A stretch of DNA of 9,275 nucleotides from Anaerolineales bacterium (GCA_016932955.1 JAFGBV010000231.1:1-9275), one strand, 5' to 3'; numbered from the stretch's first letter, positions 1-7,271 are shown. Translations and numbers: made by a program. The notes: generated from the letters alone by a model not told the origin.

Positions 1-252
1 GGCAGCGCCAAGCTGAAGATCCCGGCTGGCATCCAACCGGGCAAGGTGCTGCGCATGCGTGATAAAGGTGTGCCGTCTTTACGCGGCAGCGATCGAGGTG
101 ACGAACTGGTGATCGTGAATGTGTCCGTGCCCAAGACGCTTACCCCTGAGCAGCGCCGTCTGTTCGAAGAACTGGCGCGTACCATGGGCACCGAGGCGCA
201 GCCGCAGCAGCGCGGTTTGTTGGATTGGATCAAAGACGCCTTAGGTGGATAA
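1..252 (+). CDS. dnaJ: Chaperone protein DnaJ, C-terminal end (5' truncated by window)
   Basis: The reading frame is open from base 1 and ends at TAA 250-252, so the window holds only the last 83 residues. They match the second C-terminal substrate-binding domain of DnaJ: the stretch KIPAGIQPGKVLRMRDKGVP followed by SLRGSDRGDELVIVNVSVP is the family's conserved core, then a helix (LTPEQRRLFEELA) and the usual short tail ending DALGG. DnaJ (Hsp40) delivers unfolded proteins to DnaK and stimulates its ATPase in the cytoplasm. The J-domain, Gly/Phe region and zinc fingers lie upstream, outside the window. CbpA-type proteins share this C-terminal fold, so absence of a zinc-finger region cannot be excluded from here, but the KGVPxLRG wording is typical of DnaJ. 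prmA follows after 6 bases, a pairing seen in several bacterial phyla, and the two are probably co-transcribed. Confidence 0.93.
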   Translation, partial: GSAKLKIPAGIQPGKVLRMRDKGVPSLRGSDRGDELVIVNVSVPKTLTPEQRRLFEELARTMGTEAQPQQRGLLDWIKDALGG

Positions 253-258
253 GACTTA

Positions 259-1179
259 ATGAATTGGTTAGAAGTATCCTTGATGGTGGACGGCGAAATG
301 GCGGAGGCCGTTGCCGAAGTTTTGGCGCGCTACATCCCTGACGGCGTAGTGATCGAATCGACCGCCGTGGCTGCCGAAGCGGATGACGAGGGCGGGCATG
401 CGGTGGGTCCATTGCGCGTTTGCGGCTACCTGCCGATGGACGCCAATCTGGAGGAGACCCGCCGGCGCATCGAAGAAGGCTTGTGGTACCTGGGGCGCAT
501 CCGCCCGCTGCCGGCGCCGGTTTTCAAACCCTTCGAAGAGGTCAACTGGGTCGAAGCCTGGAAAGAGCATTACCACCCGATCCCAATCGGCGAGCGGCTG
601 ATCATCGTGCCTGCCTGGCTGGAGTCGCCCTCCTCTGGGCGCATACCCATCCGCATCGACCCGGGTATGGCTTTTGGCACCGGCACCCATCCGACCACGC
701 AGCTTTGTCTGGAATTGCTGGACCATTTCGACGGCAGCCTGCTGCCTCAGGGGTATCAAGTGCTGGATATCGGCTGTGGCTCAGGCATTTTGGCTGCCGC
801 AGCGCTGAAACTGGGCGCTGCTTACGCTCTGGGTGTCGACATCGACCCGCTGGCGGTGGACGCTTCGCGGGAGAATGCGCTTTCGAACGGGGTCAGCGAG
901 CGGTTGGAACTGGGCGTTGGCTCGGTTGCAGAGGTGCGTAAGGGTCAGTTTACGATCCAGCAGGCTGAGCTTGTCTTTGCCAACATCCTGGCGCCGATCA
1001 TCCTGCGCTTGTTGAATGACGGGCTTGGGGAATTGGTGAAGCCGGGCGGCATCTTGATCCTGTCGGGTATTCTGGCAGAACAGGCTGAAGAAGTCATCTC
1101 TGCAGCCTCACAGCGCGGTTTGAGGATCGTCGAACGACGCCAGGTGGGTGATTGGGTGGCGTTGGCGGCTACAAACTAG
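259..1179 (+). CDS. prmA: Ribosomal protein L11 methyltransferase PrmA
   Basis: A 306-residue protein, close to the usual length of about 290-310. PrmA is a cytoplasmic class I SAM-dependent methyltransferase that trimethylates lysines and the N-terminal amine of ribosomal protein L11. Residues 1 to about 100 form the family's L11-recognition domain (starts NWLEVSLMV), followed by a linker and the Rossmann methyltransferase domain. Visible motifs: FGTGTHPTT at 139-147, the SAM-binding glycine loop DIGCGSG at 170-176, an acidic VDID just after it, and NILAPII at 242-248, the NxLAxxI catalytic-loop motif of PrmA. The ATG start is chosen because it aligns with the family N-terminus and has AGGTGG at 243-248 ten bases upstream, inside the end of dnaJ. 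The TAG stop at 1177-1179 lies in a CTAG shared with the stop of the convergent small gene. No obvious strong terminator follows directly. Confidence 0.96.
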   Translation: MNWLEVSLMVDGEMAEAVAEVLARYIPDGVVIESTAVAAEADDEGGHAVGPLRVCGYLPMDANLEETRRRIEEGLWYLGRIRPLPAPVFKPFEEVNWVEAWKEHYHPIPIGERLIIVPAWLESPSSGRIPIRIDPGMAFGTGTHPTTQLCLELLDHFDGSLLPQGYQVLDIGCGSGILAAAALKLGAAYALGVDIDPLAVDASRENALSNGVSERLELGVGSVAEVRKGQFTIQQAELVFANILAPIILRLLNDGLGELVKPGGILILSGILAEQAEEVISAASQRGLRIVERRQVGDWVALAATN

Positions 1180-1391
1180 AAGCAGTAATAGAAATACGGA
1201 TCTGCCATGGTGGGCAGCGGAATAATATAATATTGGTCAGGCAACCAGGGTGATTCCCAGCGGTTCACACTCCCTTGCCCATTCTCCCCGTGCCACTGGT
1301 CACCCCCTGCCAGGACTGGGTTCACGAGGGACAATGTCAGTATCACAACGATCAAACCCCCAAGCAGTAAGGCGTGCAATTTATTTTTCAT
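1176..1391 (-). CDS. Small exported peptide, aromatic-rich (unknown function)
   Basis: A 71-residue protein that I do not recognise. Residues 1-28 look like a classical Sec signal peptide: a basic start MKNK, a hydrophobic core (about 8-22), and NPVLA as a plausible signal peptidase I site before GGDQ. The predicted mature part is only about 43 residues and unusually aromatic (3 Trp, 5 Tyr, 2 Phe), with one Cys as the second-last residue (end YFYYCF). No lipobox is visible. The gene is supported by GGAG at 1398-1401 six bases before the ATG and by a candidate promoter upstream. It converges with prmA and its TAG stop (1176-1178) overlaps prmA's TAG in the tetranucleotide CTAG. It lies 138 bases downstream of the large cyclase gene on the same strand, so it might also be read from there. 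An exported peptide or small cell-surface protein is an inference; a spurious frame is the alternative. Confidence 0.68.
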   Translation of the reverse strand: MKNKLHALLLGGLIVVILTLSLVNPVLAGGDQWHGENGQGSVNRWESPWLPDQYYIIPLPTMADPYFYYCF

Positions 1392-1415
1392 AGTGGTCTC
1401 CGAGTGAACAGTAAT

Positions 1416-1446
1416 ATTCTATATAGTATGACCTCCTTTCAGGCAA
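1416..1446 (-). promoter_or_regulatory. Candidate sigma70-type promoter of the small exported-peptide gene
   Basis: On the minus strand TTGCCT (1441-1446, 4 of 6 to the -35 consensus) is followed 17 bases later by TATAGA (1418-1423, 4 of 6), or 19 bases later by the better TAGAAT (1416-1421, 5 of 6). The predicted transcript would begin near 1410 and reach the ATG at 1391 after about 20 bases, leaving just room for the GGAG at 1398-1401. A perfect ribosome-binding-like AAAGGAGGT (1431-1439) sits in the spacer. The call rests on consensus and position only. Confidence 0.38.
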
Positions 1447-1486
1447 TTAGATACTAACAGATTTGTAAGGTTGTTGAGCTGTTCCT

Positions 1487-1538
1487 GGCAGGATTTCATG
1501 CACTTGCTGTGCAACCTCCTGCCATTTATTTATTTTTG
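1487..1538 (+). terminator. Hairpin plus T-rich tail, reads as a rightward terminator
   Basis: GGCAGGA (1487-1493) pairs with TCCTGCC (1517-1523), and inside it TGCAC (1499-1503) pairs with GTGCA (1509-1513) around the loop TTGCT; a small internal bulge separates the two stems. On the plus strand the stem is followed by a T-rich run (1524-1537, with TATTTTT at its end), the arrangement of an intrinsic terminator for transcription going right. The nearest rightward genes, dnaJ-prmA, end at 1179, so it would stop read-through that has crossed the small gene. On the minus strand the hairpin begins 6 bases after the cyclase stop codon but has no T-run after it; there it could act as a 3'-end stabiliser instead. 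Confidence 0.45.
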
Positions 1539-4500
1539 ATAGCCTCTGACCTGGTTGCGCCCGGCCTGTTTGGCCTGGTACATGGCGCTGTCGGCGCGGT
1601 CGATCAGCGTAGCCAGGTCGGGAATGTTGGCGTGAAATTCTGCCACTCCCATACTGATGGTGATCGAGAGGAGGCCTCGGTCCGTGGGGATGGGCATATT
1701 TTCGATGAATATGCGGAGGCGTTCCGCAGCCTGGATACCGCCTTCCAGGTCAGTCTCGGGCAGGACGACCACCAACTCTTCCCCGCCATACCGGCCAACC
1801 ACATCCACATCTCGCACTCGCTCTTTTAACTCATTTGCCAGGGCAATCAGGACCTGATCGCCGGTATTATGACCGTAGGTATCATTGACAATTTTGAACA
1901 AATCGATGTCGAGCATGATGGCAACAAAGGGGCGGCCAAAGCGGCGGAAGCGCTCAACCTCTCGCTGACCGAGGTCGAACAAACCGCGCCGGTTGAACAG
2001 ACCGGTGAGCGGGTCGGTGATTGCCAACCACTGGATCTGTTTAATCAGGCGGGTGTTTTGGATGGCAATGGCAGCGTGGGCGGCGAGCATTTCCAGCAAG
2101 TATTGTTCCTCGGTCGAGTAGGCGTGGGGTTCATAAGATTGCGCCGAGATCATCCCGATGACATGGTCGCCTGTCCGCAAGGGGACTGCCAGGATTGAGC
2201 GGGTGTGCGATTCAGAGCCGAAATGCACGCCGTTCCAGCTTTGCTCTTTGATAAAGTCATCAAAGTAAATCGACTGACCGCTGGATATGACCTTACCGCT
2301 CAGCCCCTGGTTCTTTGGAGAGCGCATTGAGGGGCTGCGCTGGTTGCGGTCGATCAGGTAAACTGCTTCGATCTCATCGGTTTCTTCGTCTACCAGGGTG
2401 ATGGTAAAGGCATCCACCGGCATCATCTGGGTGGCAGCGCCATAGATGGCGGTGTAGATCTGTTCAGGGTCAAAACTGGCGGTGACTACTTCCTGGCTGA
2501 CGCGGTGTAGAATCGAGCGTTTCTCGGCTGCCATCTTGGCCTCCTGGTACAAGCGGGCATTTTCCACCGCAATGGCAGCTTGTTGGGCAAACATGGTCAG
2601 CAATCCCAGGTCGTTCGTCTTGAAATGGCGTTCAGGATTCGAGTCAACGATGCCAATTGTACCCACCAGGCGACCATGGACCATCAGTGGGGCTGCCATG
2701 ACGGATTTCCAGGGAATGTTCTGGTATTGCTGTGAACGACCATCCCATTTTGTGTAATCATCGATGACCAGGGGTTGCAAGGTCTCAGCAACCAGCCCCA
2801 TCACGCCTTCGCCCATCTCCATTCGCGTCCCAGTATAGTCCGTGCCCATATTGTAGCTGGCGACGATTTCCAGTATATCCGCTTGCTGGTAGTGCAGTCC
2901 AAGCTCACCGCCTGAGGCGCCCAGTAAGGTGATAGCCCGGCGCAGAATTGTTTCGAGCAAGCGCGAGATTTCAAGTTCAGCGGAAAGGTCCGCTGCTGTA
3001 GCGCGCAAAGCATCCAGGTGCTTGACACGGTTTTGTTCAGCAGCATACAGGCGCGCATTCTCGATGGCTATGGCTACCTGGTCAGCAAAAGCTGAGGCGA
3101 GACGAGCGTGATCCAGGGTGAAATAATTCAGTTGATCGCTGTCCATGGTCAGCATACCGATGACGCTCTCACGGAAGATCAGCGGCACACCCATCCACGA
3201 GACGATATGGGGCATAATTTTAAAGCCTTCGTAGGCAGCTTGAGCGTCTCCAAGGATGTATGGCTGGCGGTTTTGGATAACAGTAGTATTCGGATTATTG
3301 CCAGGGATCTCAAAGCGCAAGCCAATGATCTTGCTCAGTCCCCCAGGCCAGCCTACGCCACCCATGACTTCCAGGTAGCCCTCGTTGAGCAGCTGCACAG
3401 AGGCACTGACATACGGAACGACGCGCGCCAATTGTTCCAGGATGAATTGAATGGCCTCGTCTTGTTGTAAACTGGCGGCGACCTTTGCTCCAGCCTGGCG
3501 CAGCGTCTCCGCTTCTTGGGCACGCTGGCGGGCAGCCTCGAAGAGACGCGAATTTTCGATAGCGACTGCGGCCTGACCGGCGAAGGCCAGCGCCAGGGTG
3601 GCAGAATGCTCGTTGAAGGCGCCAGCCTGGCGGCTGTCCAGCGTGAGATGCCCGATGATAGAATCCCGGCCGTGCAACGGGACGCCCATCCAGCCGTGTA
3701 CATAGTCTGTATTGCCCCAGTTACTGAAGCGCGGGTCTTGTTGTGCGTCGAGTATGATGGTTGGCTGATCGAATTTTACGGTCTCTAAGTACAGGTCATC
3801 CAGCAGATATCGTTGGTCAAGGATCAGGTCGGGGTTTGGAAAGCCGCGGCAGGCGACCACATGCAGGTATTCGCCTTCCACCAGGAAGATGCAGGCGCTG
3901 TCATAAGGCACTACCGGTTCCAGGTGGACTAAGACGCTGTCAAGCACCTGGTTCAAGTCGAGGCTCGAGCTGATCGCCGCCGTCGCCTGTCGCAGATTAT
4001 CAGCCTCCTGGGCACGCTGGTGAGCCAGTTCCAGCGCCCAGCTCTTTGAAATAGCCAGGCCTACCTGATCTGCGAATTGCTTACAGAGTGAAATCTCCCG
4101 CCTGGTTATTTGACGGGGCTCAAAAAAGCCAAAGATCACTGAACCAAGCTTTTGGTCGCCGATGATCATAGGTAACGCCAGTGCAGCTTTGGTAGCGAAA
4201 TGTTCAGAAACCCGGTTGCTGGTGAATTCTGAATTGAGCACATCAGCGACGAAGAGAGGCTCGCCTGACTGCAATACTGCTCGCGTCATGCTCGCTTCGC
4301 CCTGCATTGCCGGGATCATCTGGTAGGTTGCATCGGTCTTGCCGTTCGCAGCTCCGGGCAAGACCATTTGCAACCCATCATCCCACAGGTTAATGAAGCA
4401 TTCGTCTGATCCGACAATGCCGACAAGCTGGTCGGCCAGTTTTTGCAGGGTTTCCTTGAAGTTAACGCTGCTGATGGCAGTGCGAGTGATATCGTTCAAC

Positions 4501-7136
4501 TGAGAGAGTTGGCGGGCGTGGATATTGGCTGCGTTGAACAGGCGCACGTTTTGCAGTGCCAGGGCAGCGTTGTCGGCATAGGAGGCCAGGATGCGCCGCG
4601 CTCGCTCGTCATATCCATTAAGTTGCGAGTTTTCCAGGTTAAGCACGCCAATAATCCAATCGCCCACGCGCAGCGGGAAGGCCAGCTCAGAGCGGGTCGC
4701 ACTTTCGATTTTAAGGTAGCGCGCATCCTTAGAAACGTCGGGAACGTAGATCATCTCGCCCAGCCTGGCTGCCGCGGCTACGATGCCTGGCCCGTCGACA
4801 GGAAGCACAGTATCATGACCCTCTGGAAAGCCCACTTGAGCTAATAATTTAACAGTTAGCGTGTCCTGGTCAATGATGTGTAAACTGCAAACGGTGGAGT
4901 CAAATTCATGGACGACGGTGTTGGTGATGTGCTCTGCCAGGTTTTTCAAATCACTACCTGGGTTTAGCAACTGGGCAGAACTACGGTATAGGGCTGCCAA
5001 CTCGGCCGCGTCATTCTTGGATTGGGCGTACATGCGGGACCGTTCGATTGCCAACCCGGCCTGTCGCGCTAACGCAGTTGCCAGATTGATTTCTTGGGCA
5101 CTAAAGTCATGCTTTTGGTGTACGGACTCCAGGTAAAGCACGCCAGTAAAACGTTCCTGGAACACAATGGGTGCTGCCAGCAATGATTGCGTGCCAAATA
5201 GCTTCACCATTTCTGCAGGTACCAGAACACTGTCAGAGATATCAGAGATGGCTACTACCGCATTCTTTTCCAGTAATTCCTTGACCAGAGGGGTATTATC
5301 GACGGATAGGCGGAGGTTTTTATATGCTTCGAGCTGTTCATCTTTCAAGGCGATGCGCAGACCGCTGGAGGGGATTGGCATGGTAGGCAGCAAGGCCTGT
5401 TCGTTTTCGTCCCACATGAAAACTGCCACCCGGTCGATGGGCAGCAGGTTGCGCACTGCCATGGCAATCTGGTCGAGCACCTCTGTGACGTCCAGCGTTG
5501 TGCCAATCATCTCTGACACTTCCAGCAAGGTAATGATGAAGTAGTTCCAACGGCGGATCTCTTCTTCAGATTGTTGGCGCAGGATGGCTGCACCCATGGT
5601 GCTGGCTGCGGCTCGCAACGCATCCATCTCCACGCTGCTCCACTCTCGCTCGTTGACACAGTCGTCAAAGCCAATGTATCCCCACCATTGTTGGGCAACG
5701 AAGATGGGTACGACTGCAACCGATAGGACATCTTCCTTTCTCAGGGCAGCTTGTTCAGATTCGGGAAGGTCGCACAGCCGGCCATACACTGGCTGCCCCC
5801 GGCTCATCAATTCGATCCAGCGTTGGTAGCCGCGGGTGGCCATGTCTTCTTTGCGTAGTTCTTCCATCTCAGCCAGGGGGCGCATATTTGGAGCCACCCA
5901 TTCGGAGCGAAGTCGATCGTAGATGTGATCATGCTCAAGAATATTGCAGAACAGGCAGACCCGACTGACCTGGGTGGCTTCACCAAGCCTGGCAAGGATT
6001 TCTTCGATGTTCTGATCCCAGGTTGTGCTTTTTAGAAATTGTTCGGCAGCATAGCTGACTGACTGCAGGATCTGATCGCGGCGGCGTAAGGCGTCTTCAG
6101 CTTGCTTTTGTCGGGTGATATCGCGCAGGACAACCAGGTGGCCGTTAAGATGGCTTTGTGCGCTGAGGATTGCTGATGTGCGAAGCTCATATGTACGCCA
6201 TCCTTCATCCTTAGGAAATTGTATCTCTTTGCTAATTTCTCCTTCACTTTGAGGAAGTGTAGGGATGTCAGGCCAGGCTGGATAAACTGAGCTGATAGGA
6301 ATGCCAATGATCTGGTCAGTTTTTTTCTCAAGAATTTCGCGGGCCGATTGGTTGATGTCGATGATACGGTTGTGCTTGTCGAGAATGACCACACCATCGC
6401 TCATGTTTTCAAGGATGGCATCACGTGCCAACGGCAGGATATCCCGCATCTGGTGAATGATCGAACTGGCGATCAGGATGCCTGCTCCCACGATGATCAT
6501 CATGGAGTTGAATCTGATCCCCTCCATGCCTCTCAGTGAGAGCAGATCAAGTACCAGGCCAGCACTCGCCAGGCCAATAGCGATCAGGATAGCATTGGAC
6601 TGGTAATGCAGGCTGTATGGTGAGTGGGGAGCATGCCGCCAGACGATGACCGCTCCACTCCCCACGATCAATATGGTATAAACAATATGGAACCACACCC
6701 AAGGACCATAGTCGGGTTGGTTGAAGGTGTAACCACCCAGGGTGATGGCCTGTACGTCTTCCCAGACCAGGTGATGTGTCGAGTTGGTCCATGCCAGTAT
6801 CAGAGTTGCCAGCGGTTCGATCAACAGGGTCAGGCGAATGGTCCTGTTCATCCGCTGCCACCAGCCGGTGAAATCCAGGGTGAATACGAGCAAAATCGTT
6901 GGTATGCTGGCAACCATTGGACAGCGAAATTGCATCCAAAACAACTTTATTGTTGCATCATCTGTCAACAATTCCATGATATAGCTAAACAGCCAGAAAG
7001 AGTTGACCGCCATTAATAACGTTAAAAACTTACCCCCTGTAATTCGACCACGCAGCCAAGTCAGGAAAGTCAAGGCAAACGAAACTATCGCTAGGGTTAG
7101 CGTTATGGTCATAAAAGGGGGATAGTGCCAGGCCAT
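1530..7136 (-). CDS. 7TM-PAS-(GAF)x8-GGDEF membrane sensor, diguanylate cyclase
   Basis: An 1868-residue single-chain sensor with c-di-GMP synthesis as its only recognisable output. Residues 1-230 contain seven hydrophobic segments (about 8-28, 36-57, 72-90, 100-117, 146-166, 180-200, 207-228), resembling the N-terminal 7TM region found on some histidine kinases. A PAS domain follows (about 238-345, starting ILENMSDGVVILD and ending VVLRDITRQKQAE). Then come eight GAF domains at roughly 374-520, 548-698, 728-865, 893-1031, 1058-1197, 1225-1362, 1391-1528 and 1556-1696, linked by helical, coiled-coil-like joints. The GGDEF domain occupies about 1703-1866: TDPLTGLFNRRG opens it, DIDLFKIVND carries the metal-binding Asp, and GGEEL (1784-1788) is an accepted active form. 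RDVD at 1775-1778, five residues before GGEEL, is an intact RxxD inhibitory site. There is no kinase, EAL or HD-GYP domain. GAF ligands cannot be read from sequence. The ATG at 7136 is the first after an in-frame TAA and includes the whole first membrane helix; its AGGGG (7150-7154) is 13 bases away, so initiation may be weak. Confidence 0.93.
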   Translation of the reverse strand: MAWHYPPFMTITLTLAIVSFALTFLTWLRGRITGGKFLTLLMAVNSFWLFSYIMELLTDDATIKLFWMQFRCPMVASIPTILLVFTLDFTGWWQRMNRTIRLTLLIEPLATLILAWTNSTHHLVWEDVQAITLGGYTFNQPDYGPWVWFHIVYTILIVGSGAVIVWRHAPHSPYSLHYQSNAILIAIGLASAGLVLDLLSLRGMEGIRFNSMMIIVGAGILIASSIIHQMRDILPLARDAILENMSDGVVILDKHNRIIDINQSAREILEKKTDQIIGIPISSVYPAWPDIPTLPQSEGEISKEIQFPKDEGWRTYELRTSAILSAQSHLNGHLVVLRDITRQKQAEDALRRRDQILQSVSYAAEQFLKSTTWDQNIEEILARLGEATQVSRVCLFCNILEHDHIYDRLRSEWVAPNMRPLAEMEELRKEDMATRGYQRWIELMSRGQPVYGRLCDLPESEQAALRKEDVLSVAVVPIFVAQQWWGYIGFDDCVNEREWSSVEMDALRAAASTMGAAILRQQSEEEIRRWNYFIITLLEVSEMIGTTLDVTEVLDQIAMAVRNLLPIDRVAVFMWDENEQALLPTMPIPSSGLRIALKDEQLEAYKNLRLSVDNTPLVKELLEKNAVVAISDISDSVLVPAEMVKLFGTQSLLAAPIVFQERFTGVLYLESVHQKHDFSAQEINLATALARQAGLAIERSRMYAQSKNDAAELAALYRSSAQLLNPGSDLKNLAEHITNTVVHEFDSTVCSLHIIDQDTLTVKLLAQVGFPEGHDTVLPVDGPGIVAAAARLGEMIYVPDVSKDARYLKIESATRSELAFPLRVGDWIIGVLNLENSQLNGYDERARRILASYADNAALALQNVRLFNAANIHARQLSQLNDITRTAISSVNFKETLQKLADQLVGIVGSDECFINLWDDGLQMVLPGAANGKTDATYQMIPAMQGEASMTRAVLQSGEPLFVADVLNSEFTSNRVSEHFATKAALALPMIIGDQKLGSVIFGFFEPRQITRREISLCKQFADQVGLAISKSWALELAHQRAQEADNLRQATAAISSSLDLNQVLDSVLVHLEPVVPYDSACIFLVEGEYLHVVACRGFPNPDLILDQRYLLDDLYLETVKFDQPTIILDAQQDPRFSNWGNTDYVHGWMGVPLHGRDSIIGHLTLDSRQAGAFNEHSATLALAFAGQAAVAIENSRLFEAARQRAQEAETLRQAGAKVAASLQQDEAIQFILEQLARVVPYVSASVQLLNEGYLEVMGGVGWPGGLSKIIGLRFEIPGNNPNTTVIQNRQPYILGDAQAAYEGFKIMPHIVSWMGVPLIFRESVIGMLTMDSDQLNYFTLDHARLASAFADQVAIAIENARLYAAEQNRVKHLDALRATAADLSAELEISRLLETILRRAITLLGASGGELGLHYQQADILEIVASYNMGTDYTGTRMEMGEGVMGLVAETLQPLVIDDYTKWDGRSQQYQNIPWKSVMAAPLMVHGRLVGTIGIVDSNPERHFKTNDLGLLTMFAQQAAIAVENARLYQEAKMAAEKRSILHRVSQEVVTASFDPEQIYTAIYGAATQMMPVDAFTITLVDEETDEIEAVYLIDRNQRSPSMRSPKNQGLSGKVISSGQSIYFDDFIKEQSWNGVHFGSESHTRSILAVPLRTGDHVIGMISAQSYEPHAYSTEEQYLLEMLAAHAAIAIQNTRLIKQIQWLAITDPLTGLFNRRGLFDLGQREVERFRRFGRPFVAIMLDIDLFKIVNDTYGHNTGDQVLIALANELKERVRDVDVVGRYGGEELVVVLPETDLEGGIQAAERLRIFIENMPIPTDRGLLSITISMGVAEFHANIPDLATLIDRADSAMYQAKQAGRNQVRGYQK
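3492..4016 (-). repeat. Internal duplication within the cyclase gene (GAF5/GAF6 units)
   Basis: The linker before GAF5 reads RAQEADNLRQA (residues 1041-1051, bases 3984-4016) and the linker before GAF6 reads RAQEAETLRQA (1205-1215, bases 3492-3524), exactly 164 codons apart. The following segments also correspond (VVPYDSACIFL and VVPYVSASVQL). On the plus strand the sequence GGGCACGCTGG is identical in both copies. This is good evidence that these two GAF units arose by in-gene duplication more recently than the other repeats. Confidence 0.72.
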
Positions 7137-7149
7137 TGTTGTGTATATG

Positions 7150-7167
7150 CCCCTGGGTTAAGCCAGG
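7150..7167 (-). promoter_or_regulatory. Leader stem-loop overlapping the cyclase ribosome binding site
   Basis: CCTGG (7163-7167 on the minus strand) can pair with CCAGG (7152-7156) across a 6-base loop. The only ribosome-binding-like sequence before the ATG, AGGGG at 7150-7154, overlaps the second arm by three bases. The fold would partly hide an already distant site (13 bases from the ATG). A five-base-pair stem is small, so a regulatory role is an inference. Confidence 0.3.
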
Positions 7168-7198
7168 ACAGACAGCATGAGCAGCCGCCTAGAGAGTA

Positions 7199-7227
7199 AT
7201 TTTACTCAGATTTAAGTCCCTTGTCAC
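7199..7227 (-). promoter_or_regulatory. Probable sigma70-type promoter of the cyclase gene
   Basis: On the minus strand GTGACA (7222-7227, 5 of 6 to TTGACA) is followed after exactly 17 bases by TAAAAT (7199-7204, 5 of 6 to TATAAT). Transcription would start near 7192, giving a leader of about 55 bases before the ATG at 7136. This is among the best consensus matches in the window and implies the cyclase need not depend on read-through from hutU. Confidence 0.6.
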
Positions 7228-7236
7228 CTTACAAAA

Positions 7237-7248
7237 GTACAAGTGTAC
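7237..7248. promoter_or_regulatory. Operator-like palindrome GTACA-AG-TGTAC
   Basis: A 12-bp dyad with perfect 5-bp arms and a 2-bp centre, ending 9 bases upstream of the -35 box of the cyclase promoter. That is where a dimeric activator would usually sit. On the minus strand it is followed by TTTTGT, so a weak hutU terminator with a 4-bp stem is an alternative reading, but such a stem would be poor. No regulator family can be named from the site alone. Confidence 0.38.
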
Positions 7249-7271
7249 GTTGAGCAACCACCCCTAACAGG

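Noticed and set aside
268..759. Long open frame on the minus strand opposite prmA (163 codons)
   Set aside because: It is fully antisense to a well-supported prmA, has a composition typical of a shadow frame (many His, Arg, Gln) and no recognisable domain.
420..941. Second plus-strand frame inside prmA (173 codons)
   Set aside because: It overlaps the conserved methyltransferase motifs in another frame and reads as an Arg/Gly/Ala-rich shadow.
1202..1217. Hairpin CTGCC / GGCAG just after prmA
   Set aside because: The stem is only 5 bp, no T-run follows it, and it lies inside the coding region of the small gene.
1530..1800. Possible degenerate, inactive GGDEF because the motif reads GGEEL
   Set aside because: GG(D/E)E(F/L) variants are accepted as active, and the metal-binding Asp and RxxD site are also intact.
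1509..1829. Plus-strand frames opposite the GGDEF end of the cyclase gene, and similar ones along 1530-7136
   Set aside because: All lie antisense to a continuous 1868-residue frame with clear domains; none has a domain or convincing start signals.
2046..6017. GAF domains as bilin-binding (phytochrome-like) or cyclic-nucleotide-binding NKFDE domains
   Set aside because: I see no chromophore-type Cys-His pair or NKFDE signature in the eight units; the scattered cysteines are not in those contexts.
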